Part shown: in pieces, positions 8,187 through 17,850 of the stretch
Layout of the letters: every line of letters starts with the position of its first letter
How positions within the stretch are numbered: position 1 is the stretch's first letter
DNA from: Myxococcales bacterium
Lineage (GTDB): Bacteria > Myxococcota_A > Polyangia > Polyangiales > JADJMO01
Assembly (NCBI GenBank): GCA_016709545.1
Contig: JADJMO010000029.1
Span: 32,414 to 96,413, forward strand
Direction: 5' to 3'
DNA length: 64,000 nucleotides
Translations under genes and position numbers: made by a program
The notes under the pieces: model-generated
Seen by the model: only the letters and a program-made list of their open reading frames with translations
What the model was told of the DNA's origin: nothing
Database searches by the model: none

Positions 8187-9407
8187 TCACTCCGCGTTGC
8201 CGACCACGGGCGCGCCGCCGAAGAAGCGGGCGGTCACGTCGGTGTTCTTCCAGTCGGGGCGCGCGCCGGGGAGGGCGATGCGGCCCTGCTCACCGAGGCT
8301 CGCCTTGCCGATCCAGCGGGTGCGGTCGAAGTGGTTGAGGTTCTTGTGCGCGATGACCTGGAAGCAGGCGGCGGTGCCCTGCGCGGCGATGGTGGTCGCC
8401 CAGGCGAGGAACACGTGCCAGATGCGGAACCAGCGCTCGCCGTAGGCCGCGACGACCTGGGCCTTGTTGGTGAGCCAGTTGTCGTGCCACTTCTTGATGG
8501 TGACCCGGTAGTGGTACGAGATGTTCTCGACCGAGTGGATCTCCCAGTTGGCCTTCTCCATGACGTTCATCATGGGGGCGAGCGGCAGGGAGGCGTCGGC
8601 GCCGGCGAACACGTACTTCGCCATGAAGAGGCCCCAGACGAGGTCTTCCATCTTGCTCTGACGGCGGAGGCCGGTCCACTGCATGAGGAACAGGCCCTGG
8701 TCGTCGAGGAGGTCGTAGACCTGCTCGTAGAACGGCTTGAGGTTCTTCACGCCGACGTGCTCGACCATCTCGAGGTTCGAGATGCGGTCGAAGCGGGCCG
8801 AGCCGATGTCGCGGTAGTCCTTGCAGAGGATGCGGGCCTTGCCGTCGAGGCCGTTGGCCTTGACGCGCTCCATCGCGAACGCGGTCTGGTTCTGGCTGAT
8901 GGTGACGCCGGTCGCGTCGACGCCGTAGTGCTTGGCGGCGTGCATGGTGAGGGTGCCCCAGCCGCAGCCGATGTCGAGGAAGCGCTGCCCGGGCTCGAGC
9001 ATCAGCTTCTGGCAGACGAGGTCGAGCTTCTGGTCCTGGGACTGCTCCAGCGTCTGGTTCTCGTTGGTGAAGAAGCCGGACGTGTAGACCATGCGCGGGC
9101 CGAGGAACGCCGCGAAGAAGTCGTCGCCACGGTCGTAGTGCCAGCGCACGAGCTTCTCGTCGTAGGCCTTGCTGTGCACCGCGAACTCGGGGACGAACTT
9201 CGTGAAGAAGTACTTCACGTGCTCCTGGGTGAACGGGTGCTTGGCGACCGCGTGGCGGTCGTCGAGGAGCCCGTAGATGTCGCCGGGGATGTCGAGGGCG
9301 CCGTCGAAGTACGCCTCCCAGAGCGTGTCGATCGGGATGCGGTCGTTCGCGAAGCGCTTCGCGAGCTTGGGATCGTGGAAGACGACGTAATCGGTCAGCT
9401 TGCCCAT
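8187..9407 (-). CDS. cfa: Cyclopropane-fatty-acyl-phospholipid synthase family methyltransferase
   Basis: Protein of 406 residues. It contains the SAM-binding motif LDIGCGWGTLTMHAAKHYG (near 143), GVTISQNQ (near 168), and NLEMVEHVG (near 211), all characteristic of the CFA synthase family. These enzymes add a methylene from SAM across the double bond of unsaturated acyl chains in membrane phospholipids. The N-terminus (about 100 residues) is longer than the bare methyltransferase, as in E. coli Cfa. Related enzymes also make other methylated lipids, so the product is inferred. An AAGGAG Shine-Dalgarno sequence sits upstream of the ATG at 9407, unlike many neighbours. It is divergent from the PfkB kinase gene. 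Confidence 0.85.
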   Translation of the reverse strand: MGKLTDYVVFHDPKLAKRFANDRIPIDTLWEAYFDGALDIPGDIYGLLDDRHAVAKHPFTQEHVKYFFTKFVPEFAVHSKAYDEKLVRWHYDRGDDFFAAFLGPRMVYTSGFFTNENQTLEQSQDQKLDLVCQKLMLEPGQRFLDIGCGWGTLTMHAAKHYGVDATGVTISQNQTAFAMERVKANGLDGKARILCKDYRDIGSARFDRISNLEMVEHVGVKNLKPFYEQVYDLLDDQGLFLMQWTGLRRQSKMEDLVWGLFMAKYVFAGADASLPLAPMMNVMEKANWEIHSVENISYHYRVTIKKWHDNWLTNKAQVVAAYGERWFRIWHVFLAWATTIAAQGTAACFQVIAHKNLNHFDRTRWIGKASLGEQGRIALPGARPDWKNTDVTARFFGGAPVVGNAE

Positions 9408-9558
9408 CGGGGACTCCTTGCGGCGCGACGAGGAGCACCCTCGCGCGCGGCGGGCGGCCTATCACGGCTGGGGCTCCGACGCGCGAGTTGCCTTTTACGC
9501 AGGGGTGCGTAGCCCGCTACGCGGGACCAAACCGCGCGCGCGCGTCCTCGGCTGGCGA

Positions 9559-9587
9559 TTGACACCCCGGCGGCTTCCTTCGATACG
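9559..9587 (+). promoter_or_regulatory. Predicted sigma70-type promoter of the PfkB kinase gene
   Basis: Perfect TTGACA at 9559-9564, a 17-nt spacer, and GATACG at 9582-9587. The ATG is 10 nt downstream, so the leader would be at most a few nucleotides. This is the clearest -35 element in the window. Confidence 0.6.
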
Positions 9588-9596
9588 CCGCCCGCC

Positions 9597-10544
9597 ATGT
9601 CGCGCCTCCTCATCGTGGGTTCGGTCGCCTTCGACGACCTCGAGCTGCCTTCGGGTGACTTCAAGAACGTCTGGGGCGGCTCCGCCTCGTACGCGGCCCT
9701 CGCGGCCTCCTTGTTCGCCCCGATCGACCTCTGCGCCGTCATCGGCGAGGACTTCCCGGAGGAGCACCTCGCGACCATGAAGGCGCACGGCGTCGACGTG
9801 ACCGGCGTCGAGCGCGCCAAGGGGCGGTCGTTCCGCTGGGCGGGCCGCTACGACGCGACCCTCGCGAGCCGGGTCACCCTCGACACGCAGCTCAACGTGT
9901 TCGCCGACTTCCGCCCGAAGATCCCGGCGGCCGGTCGCAGCGCGCCGTTCGTGCTGCTCGGCAACATCCACCCGGCCCTGCAGTACGAGGTGCTCGAGCA
10001 GACCACGAAGCCCAAGCTGGTCATCGCCGACACGATGAACTTCTGGATCGACGGCGAGCGCGCCGCGCTCATGAAGCTCCTCCCGCGCGTCGACGTCCTC
10101 GTGATCAACGAGGAAGAGGCGCGTCAGCTCGGCCAGCACCACAACGTCTCGCGCGCCGCCGCCGCGATCCGCGCGATGGGCCCCAAGTACCTCGTGGTCA
10201 AGCGCGGCGAGTACGGCGCGCTGCTCTACGACGACGGCGCCCCCTTCTTCGCTCCCGCCTATCCGCTCGAGGACGTGGTGGACCCGACCGGCGCGGGCGA
10301 CAGCTTCGCCGGCGGCTTCGTCGGCTACCTCACGCGCGTCGACGGTCAGGGGGGCCAGATCGATCGCGCCGCGCTGCGTCGCGCGATCGTCGCTGGCTCG
10401 GTGCTCGGCTCGTTCTGCGTGGAGGACGTGGGCCCGCAGCGCCTCGTGACGCTCCGCGGCGACCACGTCCGCGACCGCCTGCTTGCGTTCAAGCAACTCG
10501 TCCATGTCGAACACGAGCTGGACGCGCTGACTCTGCTAAGGTGA
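9597..10544 (+). CDS. PfkB family carbohydrate/nucleoside kinase
   Basis: Protein of 315 residues in the ribokinase/PfkB fold. The N-terminal LLIVGSVAFDDLELP and WGGSASYAALAAS correspond to the substrate-binding and GG motifs. The C-terminal signature DPTGAGDSFAGGFVGYL (near 230) contains the anion hole and the catalytic Asp of GAGD. VINEEEARQL is the usual NxxE-region segment involved in Mg/phosphate binding. The family phosphorylates sugars, nucleosides or related small molecules with ATP in the cytosol; the substrate is not obvious here. The gene stands alone between a divergent cfa and a lipoprotein gene, with its own strong promoter and a near-leaderless start. Confidence 0.85.
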   Translation: MSRLLIVGSVAFDDLELPSGDFKNVWGGSASYAALAASLFAPIDLCAVIGEDFPEEHLATMKAHGVDVTGVERAKGRSFRWAGRYDATLASRVTLDTQLNVFADFRPKIPAAGRSAPFVLLGNIHPALQYEVLEQTTKPKLVIADTMNFWIDGERAALMKLLPRVDVLVINEEEARQLGQHHNVSRAAAAIRAMGPKYLVVKRGEYGALLYDDGAPFFAPAYPLEDVVDPTGAGDSFAGGFVGYLTRVDGQGGQIDRAALRRAIVAGSVLGSFCVEDVGPQRLVTLRGDHVRDRLLAFKQLVHVEHELDALTLLR

Positions 10545-10574
10545 GCGCTTCGCAGCGCGCGCCTTGTTTTCTTG
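10538..10574 (+). terminator. Terminator-like hairpin overlapping the end of the PfkB gene
   Basis: An imperfect stem pairing AAGG..GCGC with GCGC..CCTT spans the stop codon, followed by GTTTTCTT. It would separate the kinase gene from the next lipoprotein gene, whose start is only about 15 nt further on. Confidence 0.4.
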
Positions 10575-10590
10575 TCGGGTGGAGGAATCG

Positions 10591-11745
10591 ATGAAGAGCG
10601 GATTGTCGTACGTGTTCGTGCTCGGGCTCCTGTGTTCGGGGACGTTCGTGATCTCGTCGGCGGGATGCAGCGAGGACCCGGCCCCCGTCACCCCCACGGA
10701 CCCGCCGTGCGACTTCAAGGATCCGCAGAACCCGCCGATCGCGTGTGGCCCCGAGGCCGCCGGCGCGACCAAGTGCAGCAGCACCACCAAGGTCGAGAAG
10801 TGCCCGGCCAACGAGTGCAGCTACCAGGTCAAGCAGTCGGGTGACATCGTCAACCTCCGCATGGGGCGCATCCGCCTCTGGTCGCCCGACGCGCTGCTCT
10901 CCCTCGCCCCCATCGCCGTCGACCCCAACGTGAACCAGAAGTGCGCCTCGAGCGGCGCCGAGTCGTTCACCTGGCTCATGCAGATCGACAAGAAGGCCGG
11001 GATGATGAAGACCGGCGGGTCGCGCGGCTCGACCGACGTCGGGCTGCCCGCGGGCGAATCGGGCAAGACTTTCGCCTTCGTCAACGAGAAGGTCGACGCG
11101 TCCAAGCTCGACAGCATCTGCCCGGGCTTCGTCGGTCCCAAGGAACCGATCGACCTCGCGCCCATCAACGTGAAGCTCTCGTTCACCGGCGACACGTTCA
11201 CCACCGAGACGATGTCGCTCCTGAACATCCCCATCTTCAGCGACGCCGTGCCGGTCATCCTCCCCATCCGCGAGGGCGTCCTCAAGAACGCCACCCTCTC
11301 GGTCGGTGGCTCGTGCATCGGTAGCTGGAACCGCGACTACTGGTGCGACCGCGACTCGCTCGGCTGGACCACGGGCGCGCAGCTCGTCGGCAAGATGACC
11401 GCCGAAGAGGCCGACCACGTGCCGGTGAAGTCGGCCGGCTGCCAGAGCCTCTGCAAGCTCCTGGTCAACGACCCGGCCAAGAGCGACGGCAACTACTGCA
11501 AGAAGGGCCCCGATGGGAAGGTCCCCGAGATCGGCGACACCTGCGTCGGCGGCACGAGCTGCAAGAACGCCTTCACGCTCTCGGCCACCTTCGCGGCCTA
11601 TGGCGTGACCATCTCGGGTACGACGACCCCGCCCGACGGCGGCACCGACACGGGCTCCGACACGGGCACCGATACGGGCAGCGGCGACGCTGCCACGGAC
11701 TCGGCCACCGACGCGGCGACGGACGCGACGGCCGACGGCGGCTGA
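10591..11745 (+). CDS. Lipoprotein of unknown function
   Basis: Protein of 384 residues. The ATG at 10591 is preferred because GGAGGAA lies 4 nt upstream and gives a clean signal peptide, MKSGLSYVFVLGLLCSG, ending in the lipobox SSAGC. The mature protein has about 15 Cys, suggesting disulfides and an exported location. The C-terminal 45 residues are a Gly/Asp/Thr-rich tail (GTDTGSDTGTDTGSGDAATD), the linker type common in myxobacterial surface proteins but here placed at the end. No domain is recognised. It precedes a long MYXO-CTERM protein with a terminator between them. Confidence 0.7.
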   Translation: MKSGLSYVFVLGLLCSGTFVISSAGCSEDPAPVTPTDPPCDFKDPQNPPIACGPEAAGATKCSSTTKVEKCPANECSYQVKQSGDIVNLRMGRIRLWSPDALLSLAPIAVDPNVNQKCASSGAESFTWLMQIDKKAGMMKTGGSRGSTDVGLPAGESGKTFAFVNEKVDASKLDSICPGFVGPKEPIDLAPINVKLSFTGDTFTTETMSLLNIPIFSDAVPVILPIREGVLKNATLSVGGSCIGSWNRDYWCDRDSLGWTTGAQLVGKMTAEEADHVPVKSAGCQSLCKLLVNDPAKSDGNYCKKGPDGKVPEIGDTCVGGTSCKNAFTLSATFAAYGVTISGTTTPPDGGTDTGSDTGTDTGSGDAATDSATDAATDATADGG

Positions 11746-11773
11746 GTTCACTCGACGGTTCCGTGACGAGTTC

Positions 11774-11813
11774 GAGACCCGTTCTCCACGTGAGGACGGG
11801 TCTCGGCGCTTTG
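11774..11813 (+). terminator. Rho-independent terminator after the lipoprotein gene
   Basis: Stem GAGACCCGT/ACGGGTCTC at 11774-11782 and 11796-11804, followed by GGCGCTTT. Confidence 0.55.
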
Positions 11814-11957
11814 TCGTGCGCCAACGCTTTGCGCGTCGCGTCACCTACATCGGAGAAATGCCGAAACCAACAGACCTTCCTTGAACGTCCCCACCCGCGC
11901 ACCGTAAGGTGTCCAACGCGTCCTTTTCTGCGCGGGCGTGTGTCTTCGGGAGGCCTC

Positions 11958-14900
11958 ATGCGTCGTCTTACTTCGATGATCGGTCCGGACTGGGCCTATG
12001 GCGTGAAGAACGCCTTCTTTGCCACCGGCCTGCTCGCCATGGCGAGCGCGTGCGGAGGCGGCGGCTGCAGCAGCAGCTGCGCTGGCTCGAGCGTGATCCC
12101 AGGTGGCTTTCCGAAAGCCGAACGGGTCACCAACGGGGCCGGCGTGCGCCTCACCAAGCCGGGCCTCGAGTTCCTCTCGAAGAACCTCGGCGCGGTCGTG
12201 AACAAGGTCATCGGCTCGAGCGCCACCGGCGGCGTGCTCACGTTCCCGGTGAACGAGTCGAGCGGCAAGGTGCTCTCGATCTTCGACTACACGGTGTGTC
12301 CCGGCGGCCCGAAGCCTGGTGAGACGCCCCCCAAGTGCATCGTCGAGATCAACCTCAAGGACATCAAGAACGTCACCATCGACTCGGTCAACCCGAACCA
12401 GCTGAACATCAAGGCCACGGTTCCGGTTCGGCTCCGCAACCTGCCGGTCAAGGCCATCGGGATCAACACGACGGCCGGTCTCACCAAGGGCTCGGCCTCC
12501 ACGTGTGACACGGGTGAATACGTGGACGTGCCGGCGAACGTCGAGATCGCGCTCGAGGCGGTGCCGGACGACGCGCTCCACGCGGCGCGCGCGGGCTACA
12601 CGCGCATCAACATCAAGAAGCTCGACTTCACGCAGAGCGTCCTCGAGGACAACTTCAAGTTCTGCGGCAGCGGCATCGGCACCTCGATCCTCAACGCCAT
12701 CAAGGGCCTGATCATCGGCTCGGTCATCGGCGGCCTCACGGGCAGCCTCACCAAGCCGCTCGCCGAGGCGACCTGCATGAAGGCGCAGAAGCTCCCCGAC
12801 GGCACCGAGCAGTGCCCGAAGGACACGTTCAACGTCTCGGGCACCTGCCGCTACGCCAACAAGGCCGACGCCGAGTGCGTGCCGATGCTGCTCGGTCTCG
12901 AGTCGCGGTTCGACCTCTCCGGCCTGCTCGCCTCGCTCTCGCCCGGCACGAGCGGCGGTCTCGACTTCATGCTGGCGAGCGCCGGCGACATGAAGCCCGC
13001 GCCCGGCACCGGCGCCGCGGAGAACGGCGTGACCCTCTCCATGTTCGGCGGCGGCGTGCCCCAGCCGATCAGCAACTGCGTCCCGCAGGCCGTGCTCACC
13101 CCGCCGGTCGGCATCCAGCTGCCCGACGAGCTCTCTGCCAACACGGTGACCGGCTGGACCGGCCCGACCCCGCCCCACCTCGGCATCGGCCTCGCCGAGC
13201 GCTTCCTCAACCACGCGGCCGGCGCGGCCTACAACAGCGGCCTCTTCTGCATCGGCGTCTCGTCGGAGCAGATCTCGCAGCTGAACGCGGGCCTGTTCTC
13301 GCTGCTCCTCAGCTCGATCAACGGCCTCTCCGACAAGTTCAAGGCCGGCGATTCGGCCCCCGCGATGGGCCTCGCCATCCGCCCGCAGAAGGCCCCGGTC
13401 ATCACCATCGGGGACAACGTCGCGGACTTCTCGAGCCCGCTGATCGACCTCAAGCTCAAGGACACCGACCTCGACTTCTACATGTGGTCGCACGACCGGT
13501 TCATCCGCCTGTTCACGGGCCGGATCGACATCGGCGTACCGATCAACCTCGAGGCCGGCAAGGACGGCATCGGGCTGAAGTTCCCGCCCAAGAACCCGCT
13601 CTCGTTCACCAACCCGCGCATCAGCAACAACACCCTCCTCCTCGAGAAGGACGCGCAGGTCGGCAAGCTGGTCGAGAGCATCGGCGGGCTCATCCCCGCG
13701 AGCACGTTCAGCAGCATCAAGCCGTTCAAGCTCGACTCGGCGCTCGCCAGCGTCGGCCTCACGCTCGACATCCCGGCGGGCGGCATCCGCAAGCTGCAGA
13801 AGGGTGACGACCGCTTCATCGGCATCTTCGCCACCCTCGGCGTCGCGGCCGCGGGCGTGCCGCAGAACACCACGAGCGCGCGCGTCGTCTCGTCCAAGAT
13901 CGTCCCCTCGAACTTCGACCTCGACACCGTCGGCAGCGCGCCGCCGGTGTTCCAGGTGCACGCCGAGGCCGTCGAGGACGACGGCACGCGCGCCGTCGAG
14001 TACGCCTACCAGGTCGACAACGGCCCCTACTCGCTGTTCGCGCCGGGCCGCGACTTCGCGGTCACCTCGCCGTTCTTCATCCTGCAGGGCAAGCACGTCA
14101 TCCGCGTCACCTCGCGCGTCGTCGGCAACGTGCAGACCGAGGGCGAGGCGTTCGAGCTCCCGTCATCGTCGACGTGAAGGCGCCGCTGGTGAAGGTCGAG
14201 AACGACCAGCCCGGCCTCGTCCGCGTCGTCGCGGCCGACCTCGTCTCCAAGCCCACCGACCTCAAGGTCGAGGCCCGCATCGACGGCGGCGCGTGGGTCC
14301 CCGTGCCGCTGGTCGACAACGGCGCGGGCAAGGTCGCGCGGTTCGTCTCGGTGAAGCCCGAGATGACCCAGATCGAGATCCGCGCGACCGACGAGGCCGG
14401 CAACGTCGCGAGCACGAGCGCCCCGCTCATCCGCGGTCGCGCCGACGCCGCCGCCGCGGGCGCGAGCTCGGGCTGCGGCTGCAGCGTCCCGGGCAAGGAG
14501 GGCACCGATGCCGGCAGGAGCGGCGGCCTGCTCGCCGCTCTCGGCCTCGTGGGCGCCGTCCTCGAGCGTCGTCGTCGTCGCGCGCGCGCCAAGGAGCTCG
14601 CGGCGGCCTCGCTCATGGTCCTCGCGGGCGGTACCTCCGGGTGCAGCTGCGCGGGCGGCGACAACACGGGCGACAACCCGCTCCCCCCGGACAACAACCC
14701 CGAGCTGCGCACCTACGTGATCGGCTCGTACACCAGCGCCGCGGTGGCCACCGACGGCACCATCTGGGTGGCCGGTTACCACGAGGGTGATCCCTCGACC
14801 GGTTCGACCGACGACTTCTTCGGTGACCTCGCGGTCGGCAAATACGACACCGCCAAGCAGGCCGTCGACTGGAAGGTCGTCGACGGCGTGCCCGACGTCC

Positions 14901-16150
14901 CGCTCGCCAACCGCAAGAAGAAGTCGACCGGGTTCCGCGACGGCATCACCGACCAGGGCGACGACGTGGGCCTCTACACCTCCATGGTGCTCGACGCCGC
15001 CCAGAACCCCTGGGTGGCCTACCACGACCGCACGAACAACTCGCTCCGCGTGGCCCACTACGACGGCGCCAAGTGGTCGACCCACGAGGTCGACAAGGTG
15101 ACCAACGGCTGGGCCGGTCGCTACACGTCGATGGCGCTCGTCGGCGGCAAGGTCGCCATCGCCTACCAGACGATCGAGCCGGGCACCGGCGGCGCGGGCA
15201 AGAACAAGGTCCGCCTCGCCAAGGCCAGCAGCGACGCCCCCTCGTCGACGACCGACTGGGCGATCGAGGACGTGGCGGTCGAGGACAAGTACCCCTGCGT
15301 GGACGAGGTCTGCACGGGCGGCAGCAAGTGCTTCCTCGGCGACAAGGTCGGCGTCGGCGCCACCTGCCAGGCCACGACCAGCGGGTGCGCGCCGGCCTGC
15401 GGCGACGGCGAGGCCTGCGTGAAGGGCGCGACGGGCGCGGTCGCCTGCCAGAAGCTCAAGCCCAAGCTCGCCCAGTACCACAACGGCACGGGCCTCTTCG
15501 TCTCGATGGCGGCGGCGGGCTCGGACATCGCGGTCGTGTTCTACGACCGCTTCAAGGGCAACGTCCGCGCGGCCAGCAACAAGGGCGGCAAGTGGACGGT
15601 CACCCCGGCGAACGCCCCGCTCGACGGCTGGACGGGCGACGCCAAGAGCGACGCCGGCAAGGGCGACCGCGGCATCGGCGCCACGCTCGCGATCGACGCC
15701 AGCGGCAACTGGCACGTCGCCTACGTGGACGGCCTCAAGGAGGGCCTCCTCTACAAGTTCGTGCCGGGTGGCGATCTGTCGAAGGCAGCGCCCGCCGTCA
15801 CCATCGACGACGGCACCACGGCCGATGGCTCGGTGGGCACCAAGTTCCCCGACGGCCAGCACCTCGTGGGCGAGAACGCGCACCTCGTGGTGGCCGGCGC
15901 CGACGTGAAGCTCGTCTACCAGGACTCGACCGCCGGCACGCTGCACTGGGCCAAGGGCTCCGGTGGCGCCACGGCGAAGTTCACGCGCGGCATCGTGAAG
16001 CAGGACGGTACGGCGGGCTTCTTCCCGCGCATCGTCGGCAACCAGGTGGTCAACTTCTACCGCCAGCGCGGCACGACGCTGAACGACGACGGCACGCCGA
16101 GCTCCGACGCCGTCATCCTCGGCAACGTCCGAGTGCTCCCCCTGCCCTGA
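11958..16150 (+). CDS. Fused surface polyprotein: lipoprotein with MYXO-CTERM, then a second lipoprotein-type unit (one frameshift)
   Basis: Starts at ATG 11958 with GGGAGG just upstream and a lipobox MASAC at residue 32. Residues 33-734 form a long envelope protein with no recognised enzyme motif, ending in an Ig/Big-like segment. At 14159-14161 one C appears lost; restoring it continues as PVIVDVKAPLVKVENDQPG. Then comes a MYXO-CTERM tag: GCGC Cys motif (14474), helix GGLLAALGLVGAVL, five Arg. Without a stop the frame runs into LAAASLMVLAGGTSGC, a lipoprotein h-region and lipobox (Cys codon 14642). About 500 residues of beta-propeller-like repeats follow (YTSMVLDAAQNPWVAYHD, LAIDASGNWHVAYVDG). 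The total is near 1,400 residues. Internal start by GTG 14549 is possible. Confidence 0.65.
14471..14650 (+). other. MYXO-CTERM / lipobox junction 1
   Basis: In frame, in order: Cys motif GCGC, transmembrane segment, Arg5 cluster (14567-14581), hydrophobic LAAASLMVLAGG, lipobox TSGC. The Arg cluster can serve both as the basic end of a MYXO-CTERM tag and as the n-region of a lipoprotein signal. No stop codon was seen here in any forward frame, so a nearby one-base error does not explain the fusion. Confidence 0.65.
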
Positions 16151-16167
16151 GCGATCTCCCGTCACGT

Positions 16168-16206
16168 CGCGGCCGCTCTCCCACGAGAGGGGCCGCGGTG
16201 CTTTTT
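16168..16206 (+). terminator. Rho-independent terminator
   Basis: Stem CGCGGCC/GGCCGCG extended by CTCTC/GAGAG around a CCAC loop, followed by GTGCTTTTT. It ends the fused surface-protein transcript. Confidence 0.75.
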
Positions 16207-16220
16207 GCGGTTCGCCGCGC

Positions 16221-16226
16221 TACGTC
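16221..16226 (+). promoter_or_regulatory. -10-like hexamer of the small protein gene
   Basis: TACGTC preceded by GC, exactly 12 nt before the ATG at 16233. Confidence 0.35.
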
Positions 16227-16232
16227 TCCTCC

Positions 16233-16496
16233 ATGGCCTCCCCGCAGGACGAAGAGCTCTGGACGGTCATCGAGCAGGAGATCGACGCCATCGAGCGGGT
16301 GCAGGCCAAGAAGGTCATCACGCTGGCACGGCGGATCCTGCCGCACCTGACCGACGAGGACATCCGCAACCCGCACGACTTCCCCGAGCTCGCCGATCCG
16401 GACTGGCACTTCGAGGACGGCATCCTCTCCGGGGTCCAGCACGTGCGCATCGCGCTCAAGGCGCTCAAGAACCGCATCGAAGACGGAGCGAAGTGA
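16233..16496 (+). CDS. Small conserved-looking protein upstream of an Smr protein
   Basis: Protein of 87 residues, soluble and acidic, with no signal peptide. The sequence is largely helical in character (DEELWTVIEQEIDAIERVQ, HVRIALKALKNRIED) with a central RRILPHLTDEDIRNPHDFPE segment. I do not recognise a family. Its stop overlaps the ATG of the Smr-domain gene (ATGA-type overlap), so the two are translationally coupled and probably act together. Codon choice and the tight coupling make it a real gene rather than chance. Confidence 0.7.
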   Translation: MASPQDEELWTVIEQEIDAIERVQAKKVITLARRILPHLTDEDIRNPHDFPELADPDWHFEDGILSGVQHVRIALKALKNRIEDGAK

Positions 16497-17329
16497 TGGC
16501 CAAGCACCGCGAGCCGCCGAAGAAGGAGAAGAAGCCGGAGCCCGCGAGCGACGGGTTCCGCACGCTGGCCGGGCCGCTTGCTGCCATTGCTGCCAAGGCC
16601 AAGGCCGAGGAGAAGGCGAAGGAGGAGGCCCGCAAGGCCGCCGCGAAGCAGGCGCCCGGAAAGCCCGGAGCCAAGGCGCCCGTACCCGTGGGCAAGGCCC
16701 CCACGACGGCCCAGAAGCCCGTGCAGAAGCCAGCCATGGGGCCGAAGGCCAAGACCGGGAACGAGGACGCGCCGGCGCCGATCGAGGACGAGTTCTTCTA
16801 CCGGCGCATGATGGCGGGCGTGGTGCCGCTCGGCGGCGACGGGCACGGGCGGCTCTCGACCGCGGTGCCCAAGGCCGTGGCGCCCAAGCCCGCGACGCCG
16901 GCGCGCGATCCGGACGAGGACGTGCGCGACCAGCTCCTGAACCTGGTCGAGGGCGCGGCGCGCTTCGAGGTGACCGACGACGGCCGGCGGCTCGAGGGCC
17001 ACCGGCTCGACCTCGGCGAGGCCGCGATGCGCCGCCTGCGTCGCGGCGAGCTGCCGATCGACGCCCGCATCGATCTGCACGGCAAGCGCGCCGAGGAGGC
17101 CAAGGAGGCGCTCGAGGTGTTCCTGCGCGACCGACGGCAGCGGCGCGCGCGCACGGTGCTCGTCATCCACGGTCGCGGCGACCACAGCCCCGCCGGCGTG
17201 GGGGTGCTGCGCGGAGAGATCGCCGCGTGGCTCTCGCAGGGGCGCTCGTCGCAGCACGTGGCCGCGTTCGCGACCGCGATCGCCGACGACGGCGGAGACG
17301 GTGCCCTCTACGTGCTGCTGCGCCCCTAG
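16496..17329 (+). CDS. Smr-domain protein
   Basis: Protein of 277 residues. Residues 1-85 are Lys/Ala/Pro rich and probably disordered. The C-terminal 90 residues form an Smr (MutS2-type small nuclease) domain with the diagnostic IDLHGKRAEEAKEAL and VLVIHGRGDHSP motifs. Stand-alone Smr proteins of this layout are nucleases acting on DNA or, as in SmrB, on mRNA at collided ribosomes. Which applies here is unknown. Start ATG 16496 overlaps the upstream stop. Confidence 0.85.
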   Translation: MAKHREPPKKEKKPEPASDGFRTLAGPLAAIAAKAKAEEKAKEEARKAAAKQAPGKPGAKAPVPVGKAPTTAQKPVQKPAMGPKAKTGNEDAPAPIEDEFFYRRMMAGVVPLGGDGHGRLSTAVPKAVAPKPATPARDPDEDVRDQLLNLVEGAARFEVTDDGRRLEGHRLDLGEAAMRRLRRGELPIDARIDLHGKRAEEAKEALEVFLRDRRQRRARTVLVIHGRGDHSPAGVGVLRGEIAAWLSQGRSSQHVAAFATAIADDGGDGALYVLLRP

Positions 17330-17340
17330 AGGCGTGCCGG

Positions 17341-17850
17341 TCAGTCGATGAGGTGGGCCTTCACGGCCTCGGACAGCGTGACCGCGTGCCAGCGGTGGGC
17401 GAGGGTGGGGAGCTCCGCGCGCGGCAGGCCCTCGTCGGGCAGGAACATCGCCGTCCAGATGAACAGCACGTGCTCGTTCATGCACTCGGCCGAGGCGAGC
17501 GGCATGGTGCGGTTGAACTTGTCCACGACGGCGCGGAAGTCGGCCATCTTGCAGTTGGGCTGCTCCCACGGCGAGACGAAGGTGATGCTCGCGCGGCCTT
17601 CGATCATCTCGAAGTTGAGCAGGAGGATCTCCTTGCCCATCTTGCAGCGGAGCCACTTGCTGCCGTCGTTCCACTTCTCGTCCTCGCAGGCCCAGCCGGC
17701 CTCGCCGAAGAGATCGCTCGTCTCCTGGTAGGCGGCCTTGAGCTTGGGCTCGTTGAGCTTCACGAGCGCGGACTTGCCGCACCCACTGACCAGCGGGAGA
17801 GCCAGCAACGACAGGCCGAGGGCCGCGGCGATCCAGGGAGTGCGGGCCAT
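17341..17850 (-). CDS. Lipoprotein, paired with its upstream neighbour
   Basis: Protein of 169 residues from ATG 17850. Signal peptide RTPWIAAALGLSLLALPL ends in the lipobox VSGC. The mature part has conserved-looking Cys residues (WACEDEKW, LRCKMGKE, PNCKMADF, AECMNEHV) that could form two disulfides. It resembles the product of the upstream gene in layout (short globular domain, Cys spacing, Leu-Pro near the end followed by LAHRWHAVTLSEAV versus LTVWHDSILQNA), so the two are likely diverged paralogues. Overlap of 1 nt with the upstream stop implies coupling. No function is assigned. Confidence 0.7.
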   Translation of the reverse strand: MARTPWIAAALGLSLLALPLVSGCGKSALVKLNEPKLKAAYQETSDLFGEAGWACEDEKWNDGSKWLRCKMGKEILLLNFEMIEGRASITFVSPWEQPNCKMADFRAVVDKFNRTMPLASAECMNEHVLFIWTAMFLPDEGLPRAELPTLAHRWHAVTLSEAVKAHLID

